Made by a program: the position numbers and the translations under genes. A DNA stretch of 64,000 nt, from assembly GCF_007860095.1 (NCBI RefSeq), contig NZ_SJPT01000004.1, forward strand, positions 95,160-159,159, written 5' to 3'. Below the pieces are notes generated by a model. That model was not told the origin of the DNA. It searched no databases and worked only from the letters and a program-made list of their open reading frames with translations. The stretch's first letter is position 1; each line of letters starts with the position of its first letter. This DNA comes from Novipirellula galeiformis (GTDB lineage Bacteria > Planctomycetota > Planctomycetia > Pirellulales > Pirellulaceae). This document shows, piece by piece, positions 35,615-44,904 of this stretch.

Positions 35615-36964
35615 ATGAACACGGTCCACGGTCGTCATGCTTGGTTGCTCATGTCATTGGTCGGTATTGTCGGCCTATCAGGTTCTTCATCCGCGGATGA
35701 AACCACCCGAGAGCCGAGAACGGAGAGCTCTTCACCGGTCTGGCAGGAAAAGGCGGTTGAATATGCACAGATTATGTCGCGAGTTAAATGGACGCCTGTT
35801 GTCGAAGGCATGCCGAAGAGGGCAGGATTTTTCGAGAAAGGCACTGAGTACACCGGAATCCCGTATTCGAGCGTCAAGGCGGAAGGCCGTTACATCGGAT
35901 TTGACATCTTCCTGAAAACATTCTTGGCCGCCGTCGAGAATCCTCAGAGCGTGCTGTATACCGAGAACCTGTCCGGTAAGGTAACCAATGCAGAGTGCTA
36001 CTACGGAGCGGTGTGCTCCTCATATACCAGCTATGCGTTGCAATGCGGCAATTGGTATGTCAGCCGCCTTCATGGTCCGCCGTTTCGCGATGGCATCTCC
36101 TTGGTGGAACCGCAGTCGGCTCAATTCGCCAAGGCAGGAGACCTCATCTACACGCCACCTTCAACACCTTCGGGCGGGTCTCACATCGAACTCGTAACGG
36201 GCATCACCAAGAATCGCGATGGCAAAGTGACCCACGTCCGGGTTGAAGACAGTTGGCCTCAAACCACCAGAGAGATCAATCGCTCTGCTAATAAATTTAA
36301 TTCTCATATCGCTGCACGTGGACGAGAGCTGTATCGAATCACTAACCTCGACGCTTGGCGTGAAAACAACAAAGCCGAGTCATTCTTGTTTCCAAACTAC
36401 GATGACGATTCCGCGACGCCGGTCATCAACCGCGTCTTACTTCTCGACCGTGGGGATTGGGTTGCCTACCACAAAGGCCAGCCGGTTAAGTTCAACGTCA
36501 TCGACAAAGACGCACTCGGCGTCAAGTCGCTTGTGATCAAGCGGGGAGACACGGTTGTTGAAGAAATCAACCATCCCGGCAAGGGTGTGATCGAGCGTTC
36601 GTTTGAGACGTGCGCCGATTACACGGCCCACTGCGTGATGCAAGACGGTTCACTGAGCGAGGCGTGTGAGTTTTCCGTTTGCGATCTCGATTTCAGCATG
36701 CCAGCCGAACAGGTTTCCAAGAGGAAACCGTGGGAGATAAAATTCAGTGCGGTCAACATGAAGGTCATTATTGTGTACCTGAAAAACGAAACAAACGGAT
36801 ATGATGAACATAATGTCTTCGTTTCCGAGCAAGACCAGCAGAATGGGAAAATTGTGATTCCCGCCGATCTGATTCAGGACGCAGGCAAGGTGCAGGTGTG
36901 GTTGATTGGCGAAAACAGGTATGGAAGGCTTAAAAAGCGACAAGATATTGTCGTAAACGATTGA
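35615..36964 (+). CDS. Secreted putative cysteine hydrolase (NlpC/P60-CHAP-like)
   Basis: 449 residues with a signal peptide (LLMSLVGIVGLSGSSSADE). Residues ~70-260 look like a papain-fold amidase: a possible nucleophile in YYGAVCSSYTSYALQCGNW, an AGDLIYTP strand, and a following histidine in GGSHIELVTGITK with RVEDSWPQ as third-site strand. That order (Cys, His, polar) is the NlpC/P60 and CHAP order. The rest (~290-449) is beta-rich and contains Ig-like segments and Cys residues (ETCADYTAHCVM). Peptidoglycan or peptide cleavage is inference; planctomycete walls make the substrate open. Start ATG 35615 follows GAGAGGA. Confidence 0.6.
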   Translation: MNTVHGRHAWLLMSLVGIVGLSGSSSADETTREPRTESSSPVWQEKAVEYAQIMSRVKWTPVVEGMPKRAGFFEKGTEYTGIPYSSVKAEGRYIGFDIFLKTFLAAVENPQSVLYTENLSGKVTNAECYYGAVCSSYTSYALQCGNWYVSRLHGPPFRDGISLVEPQSAQFAKAGDLIYTPPSTPSGGSHIELVTGITKNRDGKVTHVRVEDSWPQTTREINRSANKFNSHIAARGRELYRITNLDAWRENNKAESFLFPNYDDDSATPVINRVLLLDRGDWVAYHKGQPVKFNVIDKDALGVKSLVIKRGDTVVEEINHPGKGVIERSFETCADYTAHCVMQDGSLSEACEFSVCDLDFSMPAEQVSKRKPWEIKFSAVNMKVIIVYLKNETNGYDEHNVFVSEQDQQNGKIVIPADLIQDAGKVQVWLIGENRYGRLKKRQDIVVND

Positions 36965-37468
36965 GGACAGGCTCATCGTTTTGCCCCATCACCGCATGGC
37001 ACGGGAGCGACGCGATGCGTGTTGTTCCCGGAGAATCAAATAGAGGCAAGCACAAAGTCGTTGTCACATTCGTTTTGCGTCGAAGTCTCAGGCTTGAACG
37101 AGGACTCCGGCGACGAGGACTCTGGCTACTTCGAGTCCCTTAGTGGCGAATCACTCCACTCGGTTCGGCCTTACCCACCGTGACAGCGCGTCGAACTTAG
37201 CTCGCCGGGCAATGTCTTGTCGGGCAATGTCTCGCCGCGAACGATCAAGACAATCATGTCAAGCAATCGGCAGCATCGCATGCACGCGGACCCTGAGAAC
37301 TAAAAACCTGCCCCCGGCGAAGAGATCCCTCCCCAGCTCACAGCGGTGTCTCTGGGTCACAACTCGTTTGGCCCGGGGACTTTGCTTTCTTTAGCTCCCG
37401 CCCCCCTCTTTCTGGTTGCGGCGGCAACAGTCCCATTGTTAGCATGTTTACATCGCCAACAGCACCGC
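36965..37468. other. Intergenic region, no gene seen
   Basis: About 500 bp before the first oxidoreductase. It contains a local direct repeat of CGGGCAATGTCTYGYCG around 37205-37240 and no protein-like frame. Confidence 0.45.
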
Positions 37469-37562
37469 TGAATCATCCGCCGGAGAATTATTATGCCGCA
37501 ACCGTCTCGCCGCACCTTCCTGCAGAGTAGTACCGCAGCCATTGCCACAACGCTGGCGACCA
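37469..37562 (+). repeat. Duplicated leader and signal-sequence module, copy 1
   Basis: This stretch (5' leader with CCGCCGGAGAAT, start codon and Tat signal) is closely repeated at 39564-39657 in front of the second oxidoreductase, 2095 bp downstream. The two genes diverge strongly after the signal. Confidence 0.8.
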
Positions 37563-38833
37563 CTTCCACGCACGGCGGCACCGCTCAGGCTAGCGAACGC
37601 GTTCGTGTCGGCATCATGGGTGCTGGTGGGCGAGCGTACTCATTGATCAGCACATTTTCTTCGAACCCCAATGTGGAAGTCGTGGCCATCGCGGATCTCG
37701 ATCCGTCGCGCATCCCCAAAGGCCTGGCCACGGCTGAAAAGAACCAGGGTCGATCGATTCGCACCGAAAGTGATTTCCGACGATTGATCGACGATGATTC
37801 CATTGATGCTCTGGTCATCGGCACGCCTGATCACTGGCACGCGATCCCCACCATTCTGGCTTGTCAGGCCGGCAAAGATGTGTACGTCGAAAAGCCCGAC
37901 AGTCATAACATCGTCGAGGGCATGACGATGGTGGCCGCGATGAAGAAGCACAACCGCATCGTGCAAATGGGATCTCAACATCGTTCTACCGAGCGACTGC
38001 AATCCGCCATTGAATTTGTCGAAACCGGAGCACTCGGGCGCTGCTTGGTCGCCAAAGCATGGGAGAGCAGCAAGCAGGGCAACATCGGTTTTCCGCCGGA
38101 TGGAACGCCCCCGGCCGGAGTCGACTATGACATGTGGATGGGATCGGCTCCCAAACGTCCGTTCAATCGCAATCGCTTTCACGGAACTTGGCGCTGGTTA
38201 TACGATTATGGCACAGGCGATCTGGGCAACGACGGCGTGCATCGACTCGACATGGCGGTCGCTCTGCTGAATGCCGCCTGTCGCGCTCAAAAGGAACGGC
38301 CTGTGGGACTTCCGACGTCAGTGTCGGCTCATGGCGGCAAGTGGTATTTCGATGATGCTCAGCAGTTCCCCGACACCATGCAGGTAACGTACGAATTTGC
38401 GGATGGCGACAATGGACGAAATTCAAAAATGCTGACGTACGAAATGCGAGTCTGGGTGCCGTATCATTATCTGGGACAATCCGAAGGGGCCATGGTGTTT
38501 GGCGACCAGGGTTCGATCACGATTGGAAACCGCAGTTGGGTGGCTCATGGTCGTGGTGGCAAAGTGCTGGCCGAAGGCACCGGCGACAGCCACGAGAAGC
38601 CGCACGTACAAAATTTCATCGACTGTATCAAATCACGCGAAAAACCATACTGCGATCTGGAAACCGTCGGGCATCCTGCGTCGGTACTGTGCCATGCGGG
38701 AAATATCGCCGCACGTGTCGGACGGACTCTGCAAATGGACGCCACAACCGAAACGTTCGTCAACGACGATGAAGCGAATGCTTTGCGAACACGTCCCGAA
38801 TATCGCGAACCGTGGACGCTACCGACCGTTTGA
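37493..38833 (+). CDS. Tat-exported Gfo/Idh/MocA family oxidoreductase, copy 1
   Basis: 446 residues from ATG 37493, preceded by GGAGAA. A twin-arginine signal (SRRTFLQSSTAAIATTLATT) leads to a Rossmann domain VRVGIMGAGGRAYSLISTF. Family motifs include IADLDPSRIPKG, DALVIGTPDHWHAIPTILAC, the nicotinamide-site EKP in DVYVEKPDSHN, and QMGSQHRS with GDLGNDGVHRLDMA in the substrate domain. Such enzymes carry a tightly bound NAD(P) and act on sugars or inositols; export in folded form agrees with the Tat signal. It is the upstream member of a duplicated pair with the gene at 39588. Confidence 0.9.
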   Translation: MPQPSRRTFLQSSTAAIATTLATTSTHGGTAQASERVRVGIMGAGGRAYSLISTFSSNPNVEVVAIADLDPSRIPKGLATAEKNQGRSIRTESDFRRLIDDDSIDALVIGTPDHWHAIPTILACQAGKDVYVEKPDSHNIVEGMTMVAAMKKHNRIVQMGSQHRSTERLQSAIEFVETGALGRCLVAKAWESSKQGNIGFPPDGTPPAGVDYDMWMGSAPKRPFNRNRFHGTWRWLYDYGTGDLGNDGVHRLDMAVALLNAACRAQKERPVGLPTSVSAHGGKWYFDDAQQFPDTMQVTYEFADGDNGRNSKMLTYEMRVWVPYHYLGQSEGAMVFGDQGSITIGNRSWVAHGRGGKVLAEGTGDSHEKPHVQNFIDCIKSREKPYCDLETVGHPASVLCHAGNIAARVGRTLQMDATTETFVNDDEANALRTRPEYREPWTLPTV

Positions 38834-38855
38834 TGCCACTAACGTAAGTGAACCG

Positions 38856-38966
38856 ATGAAAACCTATCGCGTCGTGATCATCGGAGGTCCAGGTCGAGGC
38901 GCCGATGGCCACGATCTCGATCGTCACCTTCACTAAACGCCCCGACGTCCAAGTCGTCGTAAGCCC
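38856..38966 (+). pseudogene. Truncated Gfo/Idh/MocA oxidoreductase fragment
   Basis: From ATG 38856 the frame reads MKTYRVVIIGGPGRGADGH and matches the first ~20 residues after the signal of the gene at 39588 (MKTYRAAIIGATGRGDYGH). A frameshift then leads to an early stop; a second frame continues the similarity (TFTKRPDVQVVV against AFTKVPGIKIVAV). It looks like an incomplete copy left by a duplication or rearrangement. Confidence 0.75.
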
Positions 38967-39360
38967 TACCGCGTCATTGATGCCGAGGGCATTGTTCAAA
39001 TTCGAGTTTAGGATTGCAGGGGGTGGAGTTCAGGGTACACGTTGTTGGGTTTGCAGCGGTCGTCGTCGTCTCGCATTTGCCTATCGACCGAGCGCTGTTG
39101 GACACTGGCATCGTGTGCCCACGTCGTTGTTTCACTTTGTAGCGTTTCGACGTCTCCGCTGCGCCGACCTGTGACGCACGGTTGTGTCATGCTGCTTAGC
39201 TCGATCTCGGCAACATTAGCCCACTGCCGTGCTTGGCTGTGTAATAAAATTCCACGCAATGAGCTAATGCGAAATCGCGCGCACGTTCAATCGCGTCGTC
39301 GACCGCCCTGGTGGTTATGCTTCAAAAGGGAATTTCCTCTGGGCGATGGGAGGCATAGTG

Positions 39361-39537
39361 TTGAAGCCCAATGTTAACGCAAACGCACCCTTTGTTGCGG
39401 TGCCGGAGGAAAGTGACGCTGACACGAATGTCCGCAATTTCGGTTGTTTTCCTGATAACTTACAGGGTCTTGCCGATTCGATCGCACAGGGCAAGACCAC
39501 CCCCGCAGCCATGGAACCCACCGGTACCTACTGGTAG
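39361..39537 (+). pseudogene. IS110-family transposase remnant (N-terminal fragment)
   Basis: The frame gives LKPNVNANAPFVAV, then VRNFGCFPDNLQGLADSI and AAMEPTGTYW, the N-terminal DEDD part of IS110-type transposases (typically VRxFGTFTxDLxxLADWL and AMESTGVYW), ending at a TAG right after the W. All of the rest is missing. It lies between the truncated oxidoreductase copy and the second full oxidoreductase. Confidence 0.75.
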
Positions 39538-39563
39538 CTTGGACGCATCATCGATCTCACACC

Positions 39564-39657
39564 TGAATCACCCGCCGGAGAATCCTTATGCTTCATCCGT
39601 CTCGTCGCACGTTCCTGCAGCGTACTTCCACAGCCGTTGCCACAACGCTGGCAAGCA
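39564..39657 (+). repeat. Duplicated leader and signal-sequence module, copy 2
   Basis: Second copy of the module at 37469-37562; differences are mostly single bases, with a few changed codons in the Tat signal. Confidence 0.8.
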
Positions 39658-40847
39658 ACATCGCGACCACTGCCATCCACGGAGTCGCCGCTCAGCCCAG
39701 CCGACCGATGAAAACCTACCGAGCCGCGATCATCGGGGCCACAGGCCGAGGCGACTATGGGCATGGTCTCGATGTCGCGTTCACGAAAGTTCCCGGCATC
39801 AAAATCGTCGCCGTAGCCGATGCCAACGACGCCGGTCGCGCGGCGGCTCAAAAACGACTGTCGGCTCCACACGACTACGCCGATTACCACGAAATGCTGG
39901 CCAAAGAAAAACCGGACATTGTCGGCATCTGCCCGCGCTGGATTGACCAGCGTCACGAAATGCTAATGGCTGCGTCCGAAGCGGGCTGCCACGTGTATAT
40001 GGAAAAACCGTTCTGCGCCACACTGGCTCAATGTGACGCAGTCGTGCAAGCGATGCAGACACGGCGTTTGAAACTTGGGATTGCTCATGTCAGTCAGTAT
40101 TCCCCCGTGCTAGACGCATCGCTGGCCGCGATCAAAGCAGGCGCGATCGGTGACATATTGGAAATTCGCGGACGTGGAAAAGAAGACCATCGTGGCGGCG
40201 GTGAAGACCTCTGGGTGTTGGGGTCGCATCTCTTCGGTCTGATGAACAGCCTGGCTAGAAACACTGCCGTGTCCTGTTCGGCGGTGGTCACAACGAAGGA
40301 CCACGCCGTGACAAAAGCGGATACCGTCGAAGGCAAAGAGGGCGTGGGTCTGTTGGCGGGTGACAACGTGCAGGCGCGTTTTCAGTATCCCGGAGGAGTC
40401 TACGGCCACTTCGCGTCTCGCCAAGGCATGGGCACGCAACCATCGCGATTTGGGTTACAGGTATTCGGTTCGCGCGGCATTCTAGAAATGTACAGCGGCT
40501 ATCTGAAACCGGCTTACGTTCTGCGAGACGGAAGCTGGTCACCTGCTCGCACGGGCAAGTCTTGGGAAACGATTACGTCCGCGGGAATCGGTAAACCGGA
40601 ACCTCGAACCGACGGCAACTACGAAGGCGGCCACATCGCCGCGATCAAGGATCTGATTCAGAGTATCGAAACCGAATCCAAAACTCGTTGTTCAGCGGAA
40701 GACGGTCGCAACATCATCGAAATGATTGCGGCCGTGTTTGAATCTCAACGCTTGGGCGGTCCCGTGGATCTACCGTTACAAACGCGTGTGAACCCGCTCT
40801 CGCTGTTAGGCTCTTCGCACCAATCAAAAGAGCCCGGCACCGAATGA
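39588..40847 (+). CDS. Tat-exported Gfo/Idh/MocA family oxidoreductase, copy 2
   Basis: 419 residues from ATG 39588. The Tat signal SRRTFLQRTSTAVATTLASN is almost that of the gene at 37493, but the mature part is different: YRAAIIGATGRGDYGHGLDV, VAVADANDAGRAAAQ, EKPFCATLAQCDAVVQ and the substrate-domain VLGSHLFGLMNSLA. The residue pattern is that of a Gfo/Idh/MocA enzyme acting on another substrate. An internal ATG (MKTYRAA) would give a cytosolic form lacking the signal; the truncated copy at 38856 begins exactly at that point. The leader is duplicated from the upstream gene. Confidence 0.88.
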   Translation: MLHPSRRTFLQRTSTAVATTLASNIATTAIHGVAAQPSRPMKTYRAAIIGATGRGDYGHGLDVAFTKVPGIKIVAVADANDAGRAAAQKRLSAPHDYADYHEMLAKEKPDIVGICPRWIDQRHEMLMAASEAGCHVYMEKPFCATLAQCDAVVQAMQTRRLKLGIAHVSQYSPVLDASLAAIKAGAIGDILEIRGRGKEDHRGGGEDLWVLGSHLFGLMNSLARNTAVSCSAVVTTKDHAVTKADTVEGKEGVGLLAGDNVQARFQYPGGVYGHFASRQGMGTQPSRFGLQVFGSRGILEMYSGYLKPAYVLRDGSWSPARTGKSWETITSAGIGKPEPRTDGNYEGGHIAAIKDLIQSIETESKTRCSAEDGRNIIEMIAAVFESQRLGGPVDLPLQTRVNPLSLLGSSHQSKEPGTE

Positions 40848-41619
40848 GAAGCTTAGGAAATGGCAAGGGTGTTGGAAACACGCTTCGCAGCAGTCAGGCT
40901 AGGCTGTCGGATTTGGATCAGGGAATTGGATCAGGGAAGCTGAGTGTGGCTGAGATTTACACTCCGTCGCTGCGTCCCGGAACGCGAGCCGTTCTTGATG
41001 AACGTAATTCCACTTGCCCAATCCGACGACGAACCTAAACGGCAAGAGACAGCACGCCGCCTGATCTCCAAAACTTCCGCCGACAACAACCGTAGATCCC
41101 GTTCAGCGGCGTTCGAGAACAGCAATTTTCAGTGCAGGTCGTTTGGAATATCGGCATACTCGCCATCCACGGTGCCGTCTCCTTGAAAAAGAGATGTTCT
41201 CAAACACCCTTTCAACGGAACTTCACTGTGATTTCAAACTCATGTTGACGTTTTAGGTGCTGATCGCAAACCACTGGCATTTACCATCGCTACCGGTTGA
41301 ACCAGATACAAGCGATTGCCACACCAGGTTCAATTGCGCCGCTTACCTACGCGCCATTCAGCTCCCATCCTCTTTTCACTCCCAAGCTCATTCACTCACT
41401 CGGCGAGTGTCTCTCCAACGATTTGAACCTCGGCGTCATACCTGTTAGCTGTGCAATGAAGTCAACAAAAATGCTTGAATGTGGATTCAGAACCGCTAGG
41501 CTGTGGTTCCCCTCAATCGTGTGGACTCCGAATGCAACCACTAGTGTTTCTTGTCTAGTTGGGTGCAATCGTCTGTTTGGATACCTGGTTTCACAGCTTC
41601 GATTCATCCAAACATTGCG
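40848..41619. other. Intergenic region, no gene seen
   Basis: About 770 bp between the oxidoreductase and the Tm-1-like gene. It contains the direct repeat TTGGATCAGGGAA near 40913-40938. No convincing ORF. Confidence 0.45.
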
Positions 41620-41653
41620 TTGCAGCGAATTAACGCATTGCAGCGAATTAACG
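41620..41653 (+). promoter_or_regulatory. Direct repeat upstream of the Tm-1-like gene, possible operator
   Basis: TTGCAGCGAATTAACG occurs twice, at 41620-41635 and 41638-41653, 18 bp apart (less than two helical turns), about 90 bp before the start codon. The spacing and position would suit a regulator-binding site. Binding is inferred only. Confidence 0.4.
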
Positions 41654-41739
41654 GACTTGTGGTGGGGGCCTGCCAGCTGATTCATTCTTATTTGTTTGAT
41701 TTGAACGCAATTTCATGTTGCCATTTTATGGAGCCGATC

Positions 41740-42972
41740 ATGACTGCTGCTGTCTATGCTGTTGGAACGATGGACACGAAAGGAGAGGAGTTGGCTTACG
41801 TCAAAGAGTGCCTGCGGTCGGTTGGCATCGAAGTGAAAATGGTCGATGTGGGGACGCAGTTGTCGCCGACGATTACGCCAGACATCACGCGTGACGAGGT
41901 CACCGCGGAGTCGGGATTGGTTTCTCAACACAGCGATCGCGGGCAAGCGGTTGCGGCAATGGGCTTTGCGTTACAAGAGTTTCTGGCGACTCAATGCGCT
42001 GCCGGGCGAGTCAGTGGTGTCATTGGCATTGGAGGCAGCGGAGGGACCTCGATTGTCACCAGGGCGATGCGTGCCTTGCCGATCGGGCTACCGAAGGTGA
42101 TGGTTTCGACGGTGGCCAGCGGCAACACGGCACCTTACGTCGATTGCAGCGACATCACGATGATGTATTCGGTCGTCGATGTGGCCGGATTGAATGTGGT
42201 TTCGCGAAAAATCTTGGCCAATGCAGCGCATGCCATCTCCGGGATGGTTCAATCCGCTACGACAAGCTTCGACGCGGGCCCGACCGTAGGGATGACGATG
42301 TTTGGAGTGACGACGCCCTGCGTGACCGATGTGAGGCAGCGGATGGAGCAGTGCGGGGTCGATTGTCTCGTGTTTCACGCGACGGGTACGGGCGGGCGGG
42401 CAATGGAGCGGCTAGTCGAAAACGGCATGATTCAAGGCGTTCTAGACGTGACCACCACCGAGGTCGCCGATGAAGTGGTCGGCGGCGTGTTTGCGGCGGG
42501 TCCCAAACGCTTCGATGCGATCATCGAAAAACGTATCCCGTACGTCGTCAGCCTGGGGGCGCTCGATATGGTGAACTTCGGTTCCCAGGAGACCGTGCCG
42601 ACTCAGTTCCGAGACCGTCGGCTGCACGTTCACAACGAACAGGTCACATTGATGCGGACGACCGTAGAGGAGAATCGGAAAATCGCCCGCTGGATGGCCG
42701 CAAAGTTCATTCACGCCACGGCGCCGTTGATCCTGGCAATCCCCGAGCAGGGATTGTCGATGCTGGATTCGCCGGGACAACCGTTCTACGATCCGCAAGC
42801 CGATGCGGCCTTATTCGAAGAATTGGAAACCCGCCTGGAACCGAATCCGAATTGTCGTATCGTGCGTTTGCCGCACCACATCAACGACACCCGGTTTTGT
42901 GAACAATTGGTTGAGCTTTATGCGGGTCTCGGAGCCGAGTCAGAAGCTGCAGCTGCCAGCGGAGTGTTCTAG
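41740..42972 (+). CDS. Tm-1-like ATP-binding (UPF0261) protein
   Basis: From ATG 41740 (MTAAVYAVGTMDTKGEELAY), with GGAG at 41730-41733, 410 residues; the longer frame from 41551 has no family-like sequence. UPF0261 marks: GTMDTKGEEL, GIGGSGGTSIVTRAMRALP, KVMVSTVASGNTAPYV, ITMMYSVVDVAG, GMTMFGVTTP, FHATGTGGRAMERL and the C-terminal IPEQGLSMLDSPGQPFYDP. Plant Tm-1 joins this domain to a PEP-hydrolase-like TIM barrel in one protein. Here the TIM barrel is encoded separately at 45078, and again as the sensor of the regulator at 42969. The biochemical role of the bacterial family is not established. Its 3' end overlaps the convergent regulator gene by 4 bp. Confidence 0.9.
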   Translation: MTAAVYAVGTMDTKGEELAYVKECLRSVGIEVKMVDVGTQLSPTITPDITRDEVTAESGLVSQHSDRGQAVAAMGFALQEFLATQCAAGRVSGVIGIGGSGGTSIVTRAMRALPIGLPKVMVSTVASGNTAPYVDCSDITMMYSVVDVAGLNVVSRKILANAAHAISGMVQSATTSFDAGPTVGMTMFGVTTPCVTDVRQRMEQCGVDCLVFHATGTGGRAMERLVENGMIQGVLDVTTTEVADEVVGGVFAAGPKRFDAIIEKRIPYVVSLGALDMVNFGSQETVPTQFRDRRLHVHNEQVTLMRTTVEENRKIARWMAAKFIHATAPLILAIPEQGLSMLDSPGQPFYDPQADAALFEELETRLEPNPNCRIVRLPHHINDTRFCEQLVELYAGLGAESEAAAASGVF

Positions 42973-44735
42973 GGCGTCGGCGGTGCGGAGGACTTGCTAC
43001 TGCGGTCCAACCAACGGTAGAGCGTCTTGCGGGTCACGTTGAGCGCCGCTGCGGCCCGCGTCACGTTCCCGTCGGCATCTCGGAGTGCACGTTGGGCTTG
43101 CTCCTGTTTTGATGGGAGCGGACCGTCCGCGTCGTCCGCTGTCGAACGTAGATGTGGATGGGGTTCAAAGGACCATCCCTCCAGATGCGTTCCGTCTTCG
43201 AGAATCGCACAACGATTGAGCACATGTTCCAATTCGCGAACGTTGCCCGGCCAGGAATGTTGACGCAGCTTCTTTTCGAATCGAGACGAGATGCCCGCGA
43301 TCGGCCGATTGAGTTGGGTTCGCAGAATTGCCAAAAAGGCCTCGACCAGCAACGGAATATCATCCAGGCGTTCGCGGAGTGCAGGCAGCCGAACCGTAAT
43401 TGTACTCAGCCGATAGTACAGATCGGCGCGAAAGTCCCCTGCGTCGACCATCGCGGAGAGCGGGCGGTTCGATGCGGTGACGATCCGCACGTCCACGGGG
43501 ATGGTCGTATCGCCCCCGACGCGGACCACCTCGTTCTGCTGAAGCACACGCAACAACGCCACCTGCCCTTGCGGGCTGAGGTCGGCGATCTCGTCGAGAA
43601 AGAGCACGCCACCATGTGCCAGCTCGAACTTCCCCGGACGCTGCCGCTCCGCTCCGGTGAACGCGCCACGCTCGTGCCCGAACAACTCGCTTTCCAACAA
43701 CGTCGAGGGAATCGCACCGCAATTGAGTGTGACCAACGGATGGTTGGCCCGCGAACTCAGTCGGTGCAGCATTCCGGCGACCAGTTCTTTGCCGGTTCCT
43801 GTTTCACCTTCGACACAGACGGTAACGTCCTGGTGCCCCACGCGATTGATGATGTCGAACACCTGACGCATCGCGGGACTTTGCCCCACCATGCCACCAA
43901 ATGTTTTCGCACCCCCGGCGCGGGCGCTCGAAGCAACACCTTTGAACCGGCGCAGCGTGGTATTGACGATGTCTTGTACTGGCAACCGTTCAAAGACCGA
44001 TCCACCCGCAAAGCCGTGGATCGAGCAGTGGCGGAAAACTTCGCTCAATTCCGTTGGCGCAGTGATCGGACCACCAAATGCAACCCTGACACATTCGGGA
44101 CGGGTATCCGCGGCTGCCGAGAGCTTGTTGAGCTCCGAAATCGCTCGATGAACGTCATCCCGCTTGGCACGGAAATCGTCGCTGGATCGCGTTAAACCGA
44201 CGTCAAGAATCAAACCGTCCACGCCGGCGGCCACGAAGCGTTGGACCTCTTGGACCGAAAGAGAAAACCCAAAGGTGACGAACCCCATCTCGCGGGCAAT
44301 ACCCAGCATCTCCGCCTCCGCCTCGACACCGAGGCCCTCGCGCTCCAGTTGGTCGCGAAATTCGCCGTCGATGAAACCAATCGCGGGCCAATTCACGACG
44401 CCGATCACGCCTAGATCCTGTAGTTCTCGCAAACGGTCGCGAATCGGACGAGTCGGATCGACGCCAAATACTCCCGCAATGATCGGAAGATCGCCCGAGC
44501 GAGGCAACATCTGCCCTTTCAGCAGCTCCACCGTCTGATCGTTAGCATTGCCATAGGGTAGGAAGGCCGCGAGCGTTCCCGTCCCCATCGAGCGGTAGAT
44601 CCCCGCATTGAGCACCATCAGCGCATCGGCCTCCGATTCCACAGCACACCGTGCAATCAATCCCGACCCAGGCACAACCATCAAGAGCGGTGCGCCGGTT
44701 CGTGATTCTTCAAGCCTGCTTCGAAAGTCGGACAT
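42969..44735 (-). CDS. Sigma-54 activator with PEP-hydrolase-family sensor domain
   Basis: 588 residues from ATG 44735 (a TTG lies directly upstream). Residues ~1-265 are a TIM-barrel sensor that aligns throughout with the protein at 45078: LPYGNAN against LPFGNAN, FGGPITAP against [17 protein letters not shown] against GASSMERLP. Then comes an AAA+ module with Walker A GETGTGKE (~310), the sigma-54 contact loop GAFTGA (~357), Walker B GGVLFLDEIAD (~376), and SWPGNVRELEHVL. A Fis-type HTH closes it (DGNVTRAAAALNVTRKTLYRWL). By family it should bind upstream DNA and activate sigma-54 RNA polymerase. A TIM barrel in place of a PAS or response-regulator sensor is unusual. Confidence 0.92.
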   Translation of the reverse strand: MSDFRSRLEESRTGAPLLMVVPGSGLIARCAVESEADALMVLNAGIYRSMGTGTLAAFLPYGNANDQTVELLKGQMLPRSGDLPIIAGVFGVDPTRPIRDRLRELQDLGVIGVVNWPAIGFIDGEFRDQLEREGLGVEAEAEMLGIAREMGFVTFGFSLSVQEVQRFVAAGVDGLILDVGLTRSSDDFRAKRDDVHRAISELNKLSAAADTRPECVRVAFGGPITAPTELSEVFRHCSIHGFAGGSVFERLPVQDIVNTTLRRFKGVASSARAGGAKTFGGMVGQSPAMRQVFDIINRVGHQDVTVCVEGETGTGKELVAGMLHRLSSRANHPLVTLNCGAIPSTLLESELFGHERGAFTGAERQRPGKFELAHGGVLFLDEIADLSPQGQVALLRVLQQNEVVRVGGDTTIPVDVRIVTASNRPLSAMVDAGDFRADLYYRLSTITVRLPALRERLDDIPLLVEAFLAILRTQLNRPIAGISSRFEKKLRQHSWPGNVRELEHVLNRCAILEDGTHLEGWSFEPHPHLRSTADDADGPLPSKQEQAQRALRDADGNVTRAAAALNVTRKTLYRWLDRSSKSSAPPTP

Positions 44736-44888
44736 CAAACACCTCGACCGCGAACTGGATACATGGTGGTTACATTACACACTCAAGTATCCAACCAGAA
44801 GTCCACCGAAGAGGTGTTTTGTTTTTTTTCGATGAATCGCGTTCGTTTTTACGGACGAAACAAGCACCGTGCGACTTCTGCTCGCAAA

Positions 44889-44904
44889 TGGTACAGCTCT
44901 TGCT
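44889..44904 (+). promoter_or_regulatory. Sigma-54 (-24/-12) promoter
   Basis: TGGTACAGCTCTTGCT fits the -24/-12 consensus TGGYRYRNNNNTTGCW at every defined position. It points toward the PEP-hydrolase-family gene, 173 bp before its ATG, in the divergent region next to the sigma-54 activator gene. A 5-bp inverted repeat TTCGT/ACGAA lies upstream at 44842-44859 and could be part of an activator site. GACAGAG/CTCTGTC at 44918-44942 lies in the leader. Confidence 0.75.

Noticed and set aside
39008..39259. Minus-strand ORF of 83 codons between pseudogene fragments
   Set aside because: Not assignable; it lies in rearranged DNA and could be decayed sequence.
41650..41690. Second sigma-54 promoter before the Tm-1-like gene
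   Set aside because: A GG-N10-GC spacing exists around TGGTGGGGGCCTGCCAGC, but the TTGC element is absent.
43152..44195. Plus-strand frame of 347 codons
   Set aside because: Antisense to the sigma-54 activator AAA+ domain.
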